DNA of 64,000 nucleotides from Nostoc sp. 'Peltigera membranacea cyanobiont' 210A (GTDB lineage: Bacteria > Cyanobacteriota > Cyanobacteriia > Cyanobacteriales > Nostocaceae). The stretch covers positions 1-64,000 of the forward strand of contig NZ_NOLJ01000007.1 of the NCBI RefSeq assembly GCF_002246015.1, given 5' to 3'. Positions 9,102 through 17,915 of the stretch are shown here, in pieces (the stretch's first letter is position 1; each line of letters starts with the position of its first letter). The notes below the pieces were generated by a model. That model made no database searches, was not told the DNA's origin, and saw only the letters and a program-made list of their open reading frames with translations. The translations under genes were made by a program, and so were the position numbers.

Positions 9102-10556
9102 ATGTTTCAAGCTACTCGCCGCCGTCTTGCAATTTGGTACACTGCCGTCACTGCTGTATTACTACTACTGTTTGCCAGTGGCGTTTATTTATACGTCCGC
9201 AGTACACTGATTGAGCGGATTGATGACACCCTTAACCATGTAGTAGAAATAGTGGAGCGTTGCTTGACAACGAGTGGCTGTGCATCTACGCTCATATTTG
9301 AGCCAATTAATGCTGATGCAGATAAATTTCGCATTAATGTAGAAGCCAGTTTTGGCGATAAGAACGACACTGTAGAAGATGACCACATTGACCTAGAATG
9401 GTTTAGTCCAACTGGTAAATTACTTTGGTCAACGCTATCTGAACCGCTAAATATTCCCATTCGTGCCAATCGCACTGGTGAAACTGTGCGCGTAGTCAAG
9501 GGAGAGAGTGAAAATTCCAAATTTAAAATTCCTAACTCCCCACTCTTATTGCGACAAGTCACCGAACGAGTAGAAGTGAGACGACAAGTATTAGGATATC
9601 TGCGCGTTAGTCATCCCTGGTTTGAAGTTACTAAACCTAGTCGCCAGTTAATTTTTGATTTGGCTTTAGGTATTGGGTTAATGGTGCTTTCCGTAGGCGC
9701 AAGTGGTTGGTTTCTTTCGGGTAAAGCGATGGAACCTGTGGGTGAATCTTATCAACGTCTTAAACAATTCACTGCTGATGCTTCCCACGAACTTAGAAGT
9801 CCTATCACTTTGATTCAAACTAATGTGCAGGTTGCGCTTGCTGACTTGGATTTAGCAGAGACAGAAACGACTAGTTCTTTGCAATATCGACAACAGTTAA
9901 AGGTAGTGGAACGGTTAACGCAGCGTTTGGGTAAGTTAGTAAATGATTTACTCTTCCTAGCACGACAGGATAGTGGTATTAGCAAAGATACTTTTTCACC
10001 TTGTCCGTTGGACGCTTTGCTAATAGAAGTGGTTGAAGAACAACAATTGTTAGTCCCTGAAAAAGAAATCACCCTTTCTCTAGACTTAATTGACCCTCCG
10101 GCCTCTGAAACTAGCCCCGAATTACTAGAAAATTGGTTTACTCTTGTAGGTAATTGGGATCAATTGGTGCGGCTATTCACAAATTTAATTGCTAACGCTT
10201 TGCATTACACTCCAGCAGGTGGACGGGTGAAAGTGGAATTAGCGCGGGTAGAAGGAACAAATCGTGTTTCTGGACTACGTAACACTAGTGCCCAGTTGCA
10301 AGTTAAGGTGAGTGATACCGGAGTTGGAATTCCAGCCGAAGCGCTACCACGCTTGTTCGATCGCTTTTATCGAGTAGATCCGGCACGTACTCATAGGACG
10401 GGGAATACAGCTACAGCCAGCGCTACAGGTTCAGGATTGGGATTAGCGATCGCTCAAGCTATTGTCGAACATCATCACGGTCATATTCAAGTTGAAAGTA
10501 CCCAAGGCATTGGCACTACCTTTACTATCACTTTACCAATAACTCTTGAGTCTTAA
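9102..10556 (+). CDS. Two-component sensor histidine kinase
   Basis: A 484-residue membrane kinase. The first transmembrane helix (about 12-32) is in WYTAVTAVLLLLFASGVYLY, an extracytoplasmic sensor domain follows (about 35-180), and the second helix is in LALGIGLMVLSVGASGWFL (about 185-208). HisKA has the His in ASHELRSPITLIQ, the N box is NLIANALHYTPAGG, the D box SDTGVGIP, and the G2 box GSGLGLAIAQAIVEHHHG. The segment ESENSKFKIPNSPLL (about 135-148) looks like an in-frame insertion of a common dispersed repeat. The ribosome site AGGTGG precedes the ATG. The likely partner is the regulator at 7210-7926. Confidence 0.9.
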   Translation: MFQATRRRLAIWYTAVTAVLLLLFASGVYLYVRSTLIERIDDTLNHVVEIVERCLTTSGCASTLIFEPINADADKFRINVEASFGDKNDTVEDDHIDLEWFSPTGKLLWSTLSEPLNIPIRANRTGETVRVVKGESENSKFKIPNSPLLLRQVTERVEVRRQVLGYLRVSHPWFEVTKPSRQLIFDLALGIGLMVLSVGASGWFLSGKAMEPVGESYQRLKQFTADASHELRSPITLIQTNVQVALADLDLAETETTSSLQYRQQLKVVERLTQRLGKLVNDLLFLARQDSGISKDTFSPCPLDALLIEVVEEQQLLVPEKEITLSLDLIDPPASETSPELLENWFTLVGNWDQLVRLFTNLIANALHYTPAGGRVKVELARVEGTNRVSGLRNTSAQLQVKVSDTGVGIPAEALPRLFDRFYRVDPARTHRTGNTATASATGSGLGLAIAQAIVEHHHGHIQVESTQGIGTTFTITLPITLES

Positions 10557-10894
10557 TTTGCTAATAAATTTTTCTTTCCTGTGATAGATGTAGGATTTTA
10601 GTCCATTCAATTGGACATTAATTCTTAGTGAATAAACTTATTTTCTGCCGCTATATTGAATTTGACTGTTACAAAAATGTGCTTAATGACAATGGTTAAG
10701 ATTGTAAATCTTGAGAATGAAATATTTCAAGTTGTTTAGATTATTTCCGTATCCTTAGCTAGATGCGAGAAATCGAGTAGTTTGTTAAATGTTTAGATGT
10801 ACTGAACGACCGATAAAACCTAATTTAATTTCCGGCTGGAGAAATCTTTTAGTAAGAAAAAAAATTGAAGTTTTTCTAGGAGTCAAGAACAAAT
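10557..10894. promoter_or_regulatory. Intergenic region, promoter of the secreted protein
   Basis: No gene is visible. The downstream ATG at 10895 is preceded by TCTAGGAGTCAAG, a clear ribosome binding site (AGGAG). I see no conserved operator. Confidence 0.5.
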
Positions 10895-11566
10895 ATGAAG
10901 TCTCAAAATTTTCGCAAGTATAGCAAGTTATTTGGCGCTCTTTGTGGGGGATTTCTAATTAGTCTGCCAGCAATTCCTCAAGCATTAGCACAAGAATCTA
11001 CTGTCAAGGTTAACCCAAGACCCAGTATTTTTAGCGAACCACCCTACAACCGCTCTCAGTCCCCTGTATCACCACAACCAAGTGCTAGACCAGCACAACC
11101 AGTTGCGCCGGCTGAGGGACAAGTGTCTCCCCTACCACCACAACCAGGTGCTAGAACACCACGCCCAATTCCTGGCGATCGAACTCAAGAACCTTCACCA
11201 CCTACGGTTTCCAATGACCAACAACCACTGGTAGAACCACGGCAAGCCCCTAGTGCGACGATCGCACTCACTAATGGTATGGTTAATATCAGGTTAGTGA
11301 ATGATACTGCGGCTAAGATAACTTTCCAAGTGATTGGCGATACAGCACCGCGATCGCTAGAAGGTAAGTCAGATGTAACGCTGCAAGCTTTAAAAGCACC
11401 AGTAACAGTAACATTTGAACGACAAGATGGCGGACAATTAATAGTGACTCCACAAGGTTCTTCAGAACCAGGAAGCTTGGAAGTCACATTTAAGGAAGCT
11501 ACCAATGCAGCACAAGGCAGAAGTGCGATGAGAATTGAACGAAACGGTTCAGTGTTCTTGAATTAA
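10895..11566 (+). CDS. Secreted Pro-rich protein of unknown function
   Basis: A 223-residue protein with a Sec signal peptide (MKSQNFRKYSKLFGALCGGF, then LISLPAIPQALA with cleavage after ALA). A proline-rich linker (about 40-120) contains two copies of a SPxPPQPxAR-like phrase. A compact, probably beta-rich C-terminal domain (about 123-223) contains GMVNIRLVNDTAAKITFQVI and ends IERNGSVFLN. I do not recognise the C-terminal domain. It is likely periplasmic or associated with the cell wall, and has a good ribosome binding site. Confidence 0.7.
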   Translation: MKSQNFRKYSKLFGALCGGFLISLPAIPQALAQESTVKVNPRPSIFSEPPYNRSQSPVSPQPSARPAQPVAPAEGQVSPLPPQPGARTPRPIPGDRTQEPSPPTVSNDQQPLVEPRQAPSATIALTNGMVNIRLVNDTAAKITFQVIGDTAPRSLEGKSDVTLQALKAPVTVTFERQDGGQLIVTPQGSSEPGSLEVTFKEATNAAQGRSAMRIERNGSVFLN

Positions 11567-11706
11567 TTAATTTAGAACTAGGGCGATGGTAATTCGCGGC
11601 TACGCAAATAAGAGCTACACTATTTTGGTAAGATAAAATCAAGCTTTTATAGGTTTTGCCTGTGTAGACGTGGTTTCCAACCGCCCTTTTAACGTTAAAT
11701 TGACTG

Positions 11707-12786
11707 CTATTTTCGCTGAAGCATTTTAGTTAATTGATCCCGCAATTGCACTTCTTGCCTGCTATCTTGCAATGTCCGCGCCAGTATAATTGCCCTTTCG
11801 TAAAAATTGCGGGCAGTCAGATAGTTACCTTGTTGCTTATATAACTGGGCATAAGATTCAAAAGATTTTAATTCTTCGTGTAAATTTTGTAATTCTTTCG
11901 CGAGTGCTAAACGTTGCTCTAGTAAGTCAAAGGCGCGTTCGTAACGTCCGACAGCAGTATGAGCCGTAACTAAACCATCAATTGCCCGTAATTGATTAGT
12001 GCGATCGCGGTTGGTTTTAGCTGTCCGCATTGCTTCACCATAAGTAGCAATGGTATCTTGATAATTTCCAGATGCTAAATAAGCGTCTCCTAAGTTATTC
12101 AAGGTATTTGCTTCACCGATGGCATCGCCAGTCTGACGGCGGAAAGTTAAAGCATTTTCGTACAGTTTAATCGCCTTGTTATAATCTCCCAACCTGGCAC
12201 TTACTAAACCCAAATTACTCAAAGACAGTCCTTCACCTTCAATATTTTTCACCCCATGAGCAATTGTGAGTGCATCTTCAACTGTTTTACCAGCAGCAGC
12301 AAATTCGCCTTTTTGCAGCAGAAATGTACCAATATTATTCAGCACAAAAATCTGAGATTGAAAGTCTTTAGTATCACGAGCGATCGCTAATCCTCTTCTG
12401 AAAGCATCTTCTGCTTCTTTTGAACTACCAAGCTGCACATAAGCCTTAGCAAGCAAATTGTACGTCAGACCTTGTGCTTTCAGGTCGCCAATGGAATGAT
12501 ATAGTTCTAATGCTCGCAAACAAGACGCAATTGTTTTGTCGGCATGTCCTGAAGTGTATTCTTGTTGACCAATACGCAGCAAGCTGTCTGCTTCATCTCT
12601 TGATTGTCGCCCAACGGAATTATTTAAAGGGCGATGGAGTTGTTCGGAAATATCAACCGCACCCGCTACAGGACTCAGCACAAAAGCAAACAGTAAAAAG
12701 CTGTGTAAAAGTACCTGGGGACAAGAAATTGCTCCTACACAAATTAAGCCTACCTTTGGGCAAGGAAATACAAGCCGTTGTTTCAT
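11707..12786 (-). CDS. Exported TPR-repeat protein
   Basis: A 359-residue protein with an N-terminal hydrophobic export signal (about 13-42, ending SPVAGAVD). About six tetratricopeptide repeats of the Gly-Asp-tyr kind follow, for example AEDAFRRGLAIARDTKDFQS, AIKLYENALTFRRQTGDAIG and TIATYGEAMRTAKTNRDRTN. Such proteins are adaptors for protein-protein contacts, and many cyanobacterial relatives are fused to CHAT domains, but no CHAT domain is present here. The partner is unknown. Confidence 0.85.
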   Translation of the reverse strand: MKQRLVFPCPKVGLICVGAISCPQVLLHSFLLFAFVLSPVAGAVDISEQLHRPLNNSVGRQSRDEADSLLRIGQQEYTSGHADKTIASCLRALELYHSIGDLKAQGLTYNLLAKAYVQLGSSKEAEDAFRRGLAIARDTKDFQSQIFVLNNIGTFLLQKGEFAAAGKTVEDALTIAHGVKNIEGEGLSLSNLGLVSARLGDYNKAIKLYENALTFRRQTGDAIGEANTLNNLGDAYLASGNYQDTIATYGEAMRTAKTNRDRTNQLRAIDGLVTAHTAVGRYERAFDLLEQRLALAKELQNLHEELKSFESYAQLYKQQGNYLTARNFYERAIILARTLQDSRQEVQLRDQLTKMLQRK

Positions 12787-12875
12787 AAAAATTACCCGTA
12801 AAGTTGCGGGTTTAAGTAGAAGGTCTAAGAAGAAGTTTTAAGTTTTAAAATTGAAGACAATTAATATACGCATTT

Positions 12876-13514
12876 CTACTTAAGTTCTGATTGAGCTAAA
12901 TCTTCCCCAAAGTATATGGCGCGGATATCTGTGGGCAATTTGTCCTCTAGCATACGATAGCCTTCTTGGAGAAAATTGGCTACTTCATAAGGAGCGATCG
13001 CTTCTCCTTCAGCTTGTAGATAAGCAGCGATTCTAGTTTCGCTCCAGTGGAAAGTTTGAGCCATTAACACGATTAATCGTAAAACTGGCGGTAGTTGGTC
13101 TAACGCCTGTTGTACATAGCACCATAGCGGCGGTGAAGTCGCTTGCAGAGAATAATGAATTGCTTCTGTGGGTGGTAATTTAATCTCATTTATACAGAAA
13201 GCTGTCATATTAATTAACCAATTCTGCATAGTCAAGGCTTCCTCACCTGATTCAGAGTCAGTTAACTTTAGTCCACCGAGTTCGTAATAGATATGTCGCC
13301 AGGTGAGGGCAAACAGATAATCTGCTTGCACAGGCGATCGCGCCGAATGCCGAATTAAGGTGTAGACTATGGGGCTATAGCGGCAAAAAATCACCGTAAA
13401 GTACTTTCCGGCATCTGGATAGCGCTGAAACAGAGTCAGTAGTTCATGGTCACTGTGATGAAACAGCGACTTCACCAGTGGGTGATTAGCTTCGGGAAAA
13501 TGAGGAATTTGCAC
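12876..13514 (-). CDS. ECF-sigma-factor-like protein
   Basis: A 212-residue protein. The N-terminal half (about 20-85), HELLTLFQRYPDAGKYFTVI then FCRYSPIVYTLIRHSA, resembles sigma region 2. The C-terminal half, LDQLPPVLRLIVLMAQTFHW then SETRIAAYLQ, resembles a region 4 helix-turn-helix. Identity to classical sigma factors is weak and a linker of about 40 residues separates the two halves, so it may be a diverged sigma factor. No anti-sigma gene is adjacent. Confidence 0.55.
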   Translation of the reverse strand: MQIPHFPEANHPLVKSLFHHSDHELLTLFQRYPDAGKYFTVIFCRYSPIVYTLIRHSARSPVQADYLFALTWRHIYYELGGLKLTDSESGEEALTMQNWLINMTAFCINEIKLPPTEAIHYSLQATSPPLWCYVQQALDQLPPVLRLIVLMAQTFHWSETRIAAYLQAEGEAIAPYEVANFLQEGYRMLEDKLPTDIRAIYFGEDLAQSELK

Positions 13515-13710
13515 AAGTCTTGGAGTTGATAGTTGTTAAAATAGTTTTGGGAATTGCACTCCCCTAGTTAATCGCATAATATCTTGGTGTTGCTCAGTTT
13601 GTAGATGAGACTCAGACTAGTTGAGTATTGATAAACTAGAAACAAGGACTTAATTTTAGTCTTAATCGACAATCATAAAATCAACTCTCTTAAAGAATCC
13701 TTATTTGTTC

Positions 13711-14307
13711 ATGGTTATAGCAGTTAGTGTCATATCGTTCCTGCTCAGTCCCCTTACTTTAGGCTCCTTTCTGCCTTCCCTGCCCTTAGATAGCCTGTTC
13801 TCCACCCAAGGCATTATGGTGATGCTGCTAGCAGCTTACGCTGGTGCCATGTGGATGTTTCTCACCAGTGCCCCAAAAGTACACACTGTAATGGTGTCAG
13901 ATTTAGAGATTGCCCGACAGTTGTATGAAGGGCTGCTAGATTTGCCAGCAGCTGAGGTGCCATTGCACTACTACTACAACTACGAACAAACTATAGGCGC
14001 AACTGGCATCGATCCGTTATATATGTCTACCGGGCCGAGCTTGTCTAGTAAAATGATGAATAATGCCAACGATGGGCTGTGGTATCAATTAAAGAAAAAC
14101 ACCCAGCTACACGTCATTACTGGTGCGAGTTTAGGTAGCAAAAATCAGCAACGCCACGTTTGTTTTGACCATGACTGCCTGGAAATGATTTTAATGCGAG
14201 TCGAAATGCGCGGTTTAAAATTGAAGATTCGTAACCACAAACCTCTGAACTTTTTGGTCAAGGATTATGAAGGGCGAGTCATTGAGGTGGCTGAAGTAGC
14301 GAATTAG
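13711..14307 (+). CDS. Glyoxalase/VOC-fold protein with N-terminal membrane segments
   Basis: The N-terminus has two hydrophobic segments (VIAVSVISFLLSPLTLGSFL and IMVMLLAAYAGAMWMFL). The soluble part begins KVHTVMVSDLEIARQLYEGL, the beta-alpha opening typical of the vicinal-oxygen-chelate (glyoxalase/bleomycin resistance) fold, and ends FLVKDYEGRVIEVAEVAN. A membrane-anchored VOC protein is uncommon. Substrate and metal are unknown. I chose the ATG at 13711 over a TTG two codons upstream. Confidence 0.6.
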   Translation: MVIAVSVISFLLSPLTLGSFLPSLPLDSLFSTQGIMVMLLAAYAGAMWMFLTSAPKVHTVMVSDLEIARQLYEGLLDLPAAEVPLHYYYNYEQTIGATGIDPLYMSTGPSLSSKMMNNANDGLWYQLKKNTQLHVITGASLGSKNQQRHVCFDHDCLEMILMRVEMRGLKLKIRNHKPLNFLVKDYEGRVIEVAEVAN

Positions 14308-14332
14308 TTCTGAGGTTTTAGATTATTTGAGG

Positions 14333-14376
14333 TTGGGTTTGGCGTAGCTTGCCGCCGTAGGCATCGCTAAACCCAA
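14333..14376. terminator. Hairpin terminator containing a small dispersed repeat
   Basis: TTGGGTTT (14333-14340) pairs with AAACCCAA (14369-14376), and TATTTATTTTTAG follows. The loop GCGTAGCTTGCCGCCGTAGG belongs to the palindromic repeat family that splits HIP1 sites, here serving as the tip of the stem. Confidence 0.5.
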
Positions 14377-14472
14377 TATTTATTTTTAGATTTTGGATTT
14401 TAGATTTTGGATTTTCGTGCAAGTGTTACCGCAGGGGTTGGTAAGTAGATAGGTGTAAATAAAGTTGAAAAA

Positions 14473-14937
14473 ATGTACACATCTCACCTATATGAAACAG
14501 ATTTCTATGATTGGACGCAAAAGCAGGTTAGCTTGCTCAAAACTCAACAGTGGGAACAATTAGATACAGTTAACCTGATTGAAGAAATTGAAACTTTCGG
14601 CAGAAGAGAACGGCAAGAATTGCGAAATCGGCTGGGAGTATTGCTAGGACATTTACTAAAATGGCAATTTCAACCTGAAAAACGTAGCAATAGCTGGTTG
14701 GGTACAATTCGAGAACAACGTGTTCAAATTAAGCTGCTTCTGCAAGATAGCCCTAGTTTGAAACCCTATCTTGATGAAGTTTTCTTCAGTGTTTATGAAC
14801 TAGGTTTGGCTTTAGCGATTCGAGAAACTGAGTTGGGTGAAAATGTTTTTCCAGAAATCTGTCCCTACACTTTAGACCAAACTTTGAATCCTAAATTCTT
14901 ACCAAATTTTAATCAGGTTCATGAACAGGGCGAGTAA
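14473..14937 (+). CDS. DUF29 family protein
   Basis: A 154-residue protein with the full DUF29 pattern: LYETDFYDWTQKQVSLLKTQ near the start, NLIEEIETFGRRERQELRNR, LLGHLLKWQFQPEKRSNSWL and a C-terminal PYTLDQTLNPKFLP. The family is abundant in cyanobacteria and its function is not established. It was sometimes noted near mobile or toxin-like genes; here it abuts a decayed CHAT gene. Confidence 0.9.
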   Translation: MYTSHLYETDFYDWTQKQVSLLKTQQWEQLDTVNLIEEIETFGRRERQELRNRLGVLLGHLLKWQFQPEKRSNSWLGTIREQRVQIKLLLQDSPSLKPYLDEVFFSVYELGLALAIRETELGENVFPEICPYTLDQTLNPKFLPNFNQVHEQGE

Positions 14938-14959
14938 TTGCCCCAATACTATTATTTTC

Positions 14960-15355
14960 TTACCGTAAACCGTGGCAAATAAAAGCAGCCCAGTAATGAG
15001 GATCTGAAAAGGGAAATTACTGAGTAGAGTTTTCGATTTTTTTAATTTGTCTGTTCAATTTAGTATACATATTATATTCAAGCTTCCATTGTTGATATTC
15101 GATAGAATCTGAAGGATATTTTTTCTATTTCTTATCAGTTCTTTTTCCCTTGCTTCTACTTCCTGAAATATTTTATTTAGGTCTAATTTTGTAAATTCTC
15201 GTAGCTGAATTTGGGCTTTATGTAATGCTTCATGGCGGTTTTTACCTTCTTGTCGCTACTGGTAGTAAAAGATGGAAAATAATGCTGTGGCTAAATCATT
15301 GACTGACCACAAAGTACTAACAACGCTTCTAGCACCAGCACACAAAAAGCCTGTG
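14960..15355 (-). pseudogene. Decayed CHAT-domain (caspase-like) protein gene, C-terminal remnant
   Basis: On the minus strand, from about 15355 downward, the frame reads TGFLCAGARSVVSTLWSVND then LATALFSIFYYQ, an in-frame TAG at 15256-15258, then RQEGKNRHEALHKAQIQLRE and FTKLDLNKIFQEVEARE. After a frameshift near 15110 it continues DSIEYQQWKLEYNMYTKLNR, and after a further break PFSDPHYWAAFICHGLR to a stop at 14960-14962. These are the successive C-terminal signatures of cyanobacterial CHAT proteases (SVVSTLWSVND, EALRxAQ, YWAAF). The catalytic His/Cys part is missing. The upstream end is cut off where the Uma2 fragment begins (about 15350). Confidence 0.85.
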
Positions 15356-15718
15356 GAGAAAGTAAGAATATCGTCCGACAATGATAATGTTATTCCCGAT
15401 GTTGTCTGGGCTAGCAACGAGAGATTGCCTTTACTTCTAGATGAGGCTGGGCATTTGACTGGTGCGCCAGAACTAGTTGTAGAGGTGTTATCTGCTGGTA
15501 GTGAAAATGAAAAGCGGGACAGAGAACTAAAACTGAAGCTCTACTCATCACGAGGTGTCAGAGAATATTGGATTGTAGATTGGCGCAAGCAACAAGTGGA
15601 AGTATATCGACGCGAACAAGCGAGTTTAAAATTAGTTGCTACGTTGTTTAATGGTGATGAATTGAGTTCACCCATATTACCTGATTTTTCTTGTGCGATC
15701 GCACAACTATTTAATTAA
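15272..15718 (+). pseudogene. Uma2 (DUF820) endonuclease-fold fragment in a chimeric reading frame
   Basis: The open frame encodes 148 residues. From about residue 28 on it is a Uma2 C-terminal half: IPDVVWASNERLPLLLDEAG, GAPELVVEVLSAGSENEKRD, REYWIVDWRKQQVEVYRRE. These carry the PD...E.K nuclease-like residues. The first 27 or so codons are not Uma2: they are the antisense of the CHAT remnant. The normal N-terminal 60-70 residues of Uma2 are absent. The ATG at 15272 is therefore fortuitous and the protein is probably not functional. Confidence 0.75.
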
Positions 15719-15722
15719 TAAA

Positions 15723-15748
15723 AATTACGAATTACGAATTACGAATTA
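15723..15748. repeat. Heptanucleotide tandem repeat (AATTACG)n
   Basis: Three and a half copies of AATTACG follow the Uma2 fragment. The same heptamer recurs at 59121-59152. Such short tandem repeats are typical of heterocystous cyanobacteria. Confidence 0.9.
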
Positions 15749-15749
15749 G

Positions 15750-16031
15750 TTAACTGTGCTGTAAAAATTCAACTTTGGGTAATAACGGGTCAGTCACAAT
15801 GCCCACACCGCTAAAACCCCAACGTTTGAGCAAGTTTCCCAACTGTGTACGCGCAATAGATTCTACAGCAAAGCGATTTGCCACTTCTGCTGCGTGGGTG
15901 TTGAGATAGCTAAGGGCGTCAAAGTTTTCTTGAAACAACAATAAATAACCCGATGTTTCAGCATCAGGACGAGCTATAAGATAATTCCCATCAGTTTTTG
16001 AGCGCACTAAGTAATAGACATCTGACAGCAT
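15750..16031 (-). CDS. Small hypothetical protein
   Basis: A 93-residue protein starting MLSDVYYLVRSKTDGNYLIA with a regular, soluble composition: RPDAETSGYLLLFQENFDAL and QLGNLLKRWGFSGVGIVTDP. It reads as a real gene (no repeats, good codon use), but I do not recognise the family. It lies 120 bases past the end of pstB, convergent with nothing; the minus-strand direction matches the pst operon. Confidence 0.6.
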   Translation of the reverse strand: MLSDVYYLVRSKTDGNYLIARPDAETSGYLLLFQENFDALSYLNTHAAEVANRFAVESIARTQLGNLLKRWGFSGVGIVTDPLLPKVEFLQHS

Positions 16032-16151
16032 GGAGATGAAGTTTGTTGGGAAGAAAAAAGTCCTTCAAATAAAAAACATAGAGGAATATCGCACAGCTTT
16101 AATTTCCGAGTACCCCTCATTGCTTTAATATCAACAATGTAAAACAAATAT

Positions 16152-16958
16152 TTATCCAAATTTGCCGCTAACGTAATCTCTGGTTTCTTCCTGTTGAGGA
16201 TTGTTGAAAATTAATTCTGTTGCGTCATACTCTACCATATAGCCGCTACGGGTTCCTTTCTCTGAAGTCCGAACATTAAAAAAGGCTGTCTTATCAGAAA
16301 CACGTGCTGCTTGCTGCATGTTATGGGTGACAATGACAATAGTATATTGCTCTTTAAGTTCGTGAATCAGTTCTTCAACACGCAAGGTGGAAATGGGGTC
16401 AAGAGCGGAGCAAGGTTCATCCATCAGTATAATTTCAGGTTGGACTGCGATCGCGCGAGCAATACATAATCGCTGTTGTTGTCCACCAGATAAAGACGAG
16501 CCACTTTGCTTTAGTTTATCCTTGACTTCATCCCACAAAGCTGCTTTTTTGAGACTGCTTTCTACTAATTCATCTAAATCACCTTTGTAGCCGTTGATTT
16601 TAGCTCCAAAAGTAATATTGTCATGAATTGACTTGGGAAATGGGTTTGGTCTTTGAAACACCATCCCAATTCTCCGACGCACTTCTACAGGGTCGATATC
16701 GGGTGCATACAGGTTTTTATCGTAAAAAAGTATTTTACCTTCTGCCCGAAATGACTCAATCAGGTCATTGAGGCGGTTATAGCATCGCAACAATGTACTT
16801 TTACCACAACCAGAAGGGCCGATAAAAGCAGTGACCTGATTTTTCGGTATATCTAGCCAAATATTTTGTAAGGCTAAAAACTTGCCGTAGTAAATGTTGA
16901 GATTTTCAGCCCGTAATACGGTTTCAGTGTCATTCACTGTTTTAGTGTTGGTAGCCAT
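16152..16958 (-). CDS. pstB: Phosphate ABC transporter, ATP-binding protein
   Basis: A 268-residue ATPase that powers high-affinity phosphate uptake. It has Walker A GPSGCGKST, the ABC signature LSGGQQQRLCIARAIA, Walker B IILMDEPCSALDP and the H-loop VIVTHNMQQAARVSDKTAFF. It is the last gene of the minus-strand pstSCAB cluster, 56 bases after pstA. Confidence 0.97.
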   Translation of the reverse strand: MATNTKTVNDTETVLRAENLNIYYGKFLALQNIWLDIPKNQVTAFIGPSGCGKSTLLRCYNRLNDLIESFRAEGKILFYDKNLYAPDIDPVEVRRRIGMVFQRPNPFPKSIHDNITFGAKINGYKGDLDELVESSLKKAALWDEVKDKLKQSGSSLSGGQQQRLCIARAIAVQPEIILMDEPCSALDPISTLRVEELIHELKEQYTIVIVTHNMQQAARVSDKTAFFNVRTSEKGTRSGYMVEYDATELIFNNPQQEETRDYVSGKFG

Positions 16959-17014
16959 AAATTAAATCTAGTGTTACTTTAAGCGATGGGATCTACACTG
17001 TATATGGTTGTTTA

Positions 17015-17896
17015 TTAAACTTTTTGACGAGTTGCCCAGCGAGCGATGATACTTGTGATTAGAACCATCAATACCAAAATCAAAGATGCTGCCCAAGCTA
17101 AAGATTGCCAATTTTTAAACGGAGAAATGGCATATTTGTAAACCAAGACAGCCAGAGAAGCTGTAGGTTGGAATAAACCATCTGGCCAAAAATTAGAAAA
17201 TAGGGCAGTAAATAGCAGAGGTGCGGTTTCTCCAGATGCTCTGGCGATCGATAGCGTTGCCCCAGTTACAATAGCTGGTAAAGCTGCTGGTAAGACTACT
17301 TGACTTACAGTTTGAAAGTTAGTCGCTCCCAACCCTACAGATGCTTGTCGCAAATCTTGCGATACTAACTGTAACGCTTCATCAGTAGTTCGCAGAATAA
17401 TTGGCAACATCAAAATTGCTAGTGCAAACCCTCCAGCTAGAGCTGAATACGATCCTAAGTTCAACTTTACCATTGTTAAAACTACAATCCCATAAGCAAA
17501 TACCCCAGCAATAATCGAGGGGACTCCACTCAGGACGTTAGCCGCAAAACGCACCCATCTAGCTACTCTCGCCGAACTAAATTCTGTGATGTAAATCGCC
17601 CCTAAAACTCCAAAGGGGATACTAATCAAGGCAGCAATTCCTACCATCAGCAGCGTGCCTAAAATGGCATTACCAAAGCCTCCTCCTTTTTGGAGAGCTT
17701 TGGGTGGCAATTCCACAAACACGGCCAGATTCAGACTGCTAAAGCCTTTAATAATCACATAAGAAAGTACTGCTAGCAAAGGAACAAGTGCCAATACTCC
17801 GCAGGTAAAAGCGATTACGGTCATCACTGTATTAAACAGTGTTCTTTGAGACATGGCGGAGCGAGTTAAACTGCGCTCTGGAAAATTAGAAGTCAT
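17015..17896 (-). CDS. pstA: Phosphate ABC transporter, permease PstA
   Basis: A 293-residue inner-membrane permease with six predicted helices and the BPD_transp_1 EAA-like loop DLRQASVGLGATNFQTVSQV then VLPAALPAIVTGATLSIARA. The N-terminal first helix is in VMTVIAFTCGVLALVPLLAV. It forms the membrane channel with PstC. The gap to pstC is 19 bases. Confidence 0.95.
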   Translation of the reverse strand: MTSNFPERSLTRSAMSQRTLFNTVMTVIAFTCGVLALVPLLAVLSYVIIKGFSSLNLAVFVELPPKALQKGGGFGNAILGTLLMVGIAALISIPFGVLGAIYITEFSSARVARWVRFAANVLSGVPSIIAGVFAYGIVVLTMVKLNLGSYSALAGGFALAILMLPIILRTTDEALQLVSQDLRQASVGLGATNFQTVSQVVLPAALPAIVTGATLSIARASGETAPLLFTALFSNFWPDGLFQPTASLAVLVYKYAISPFKNWQSLAWAASLILVLMVLITSIIARWATRQKV

Positions 17897-17915
17897 AATT
17901 TAACCCAAAACTAAG

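Noticed and set aside
12474..12788. 104-residue plus-strand ORF
   Set aside because: Lies antisense inside the TPR gene, which has a signal peptide and clear repeats.
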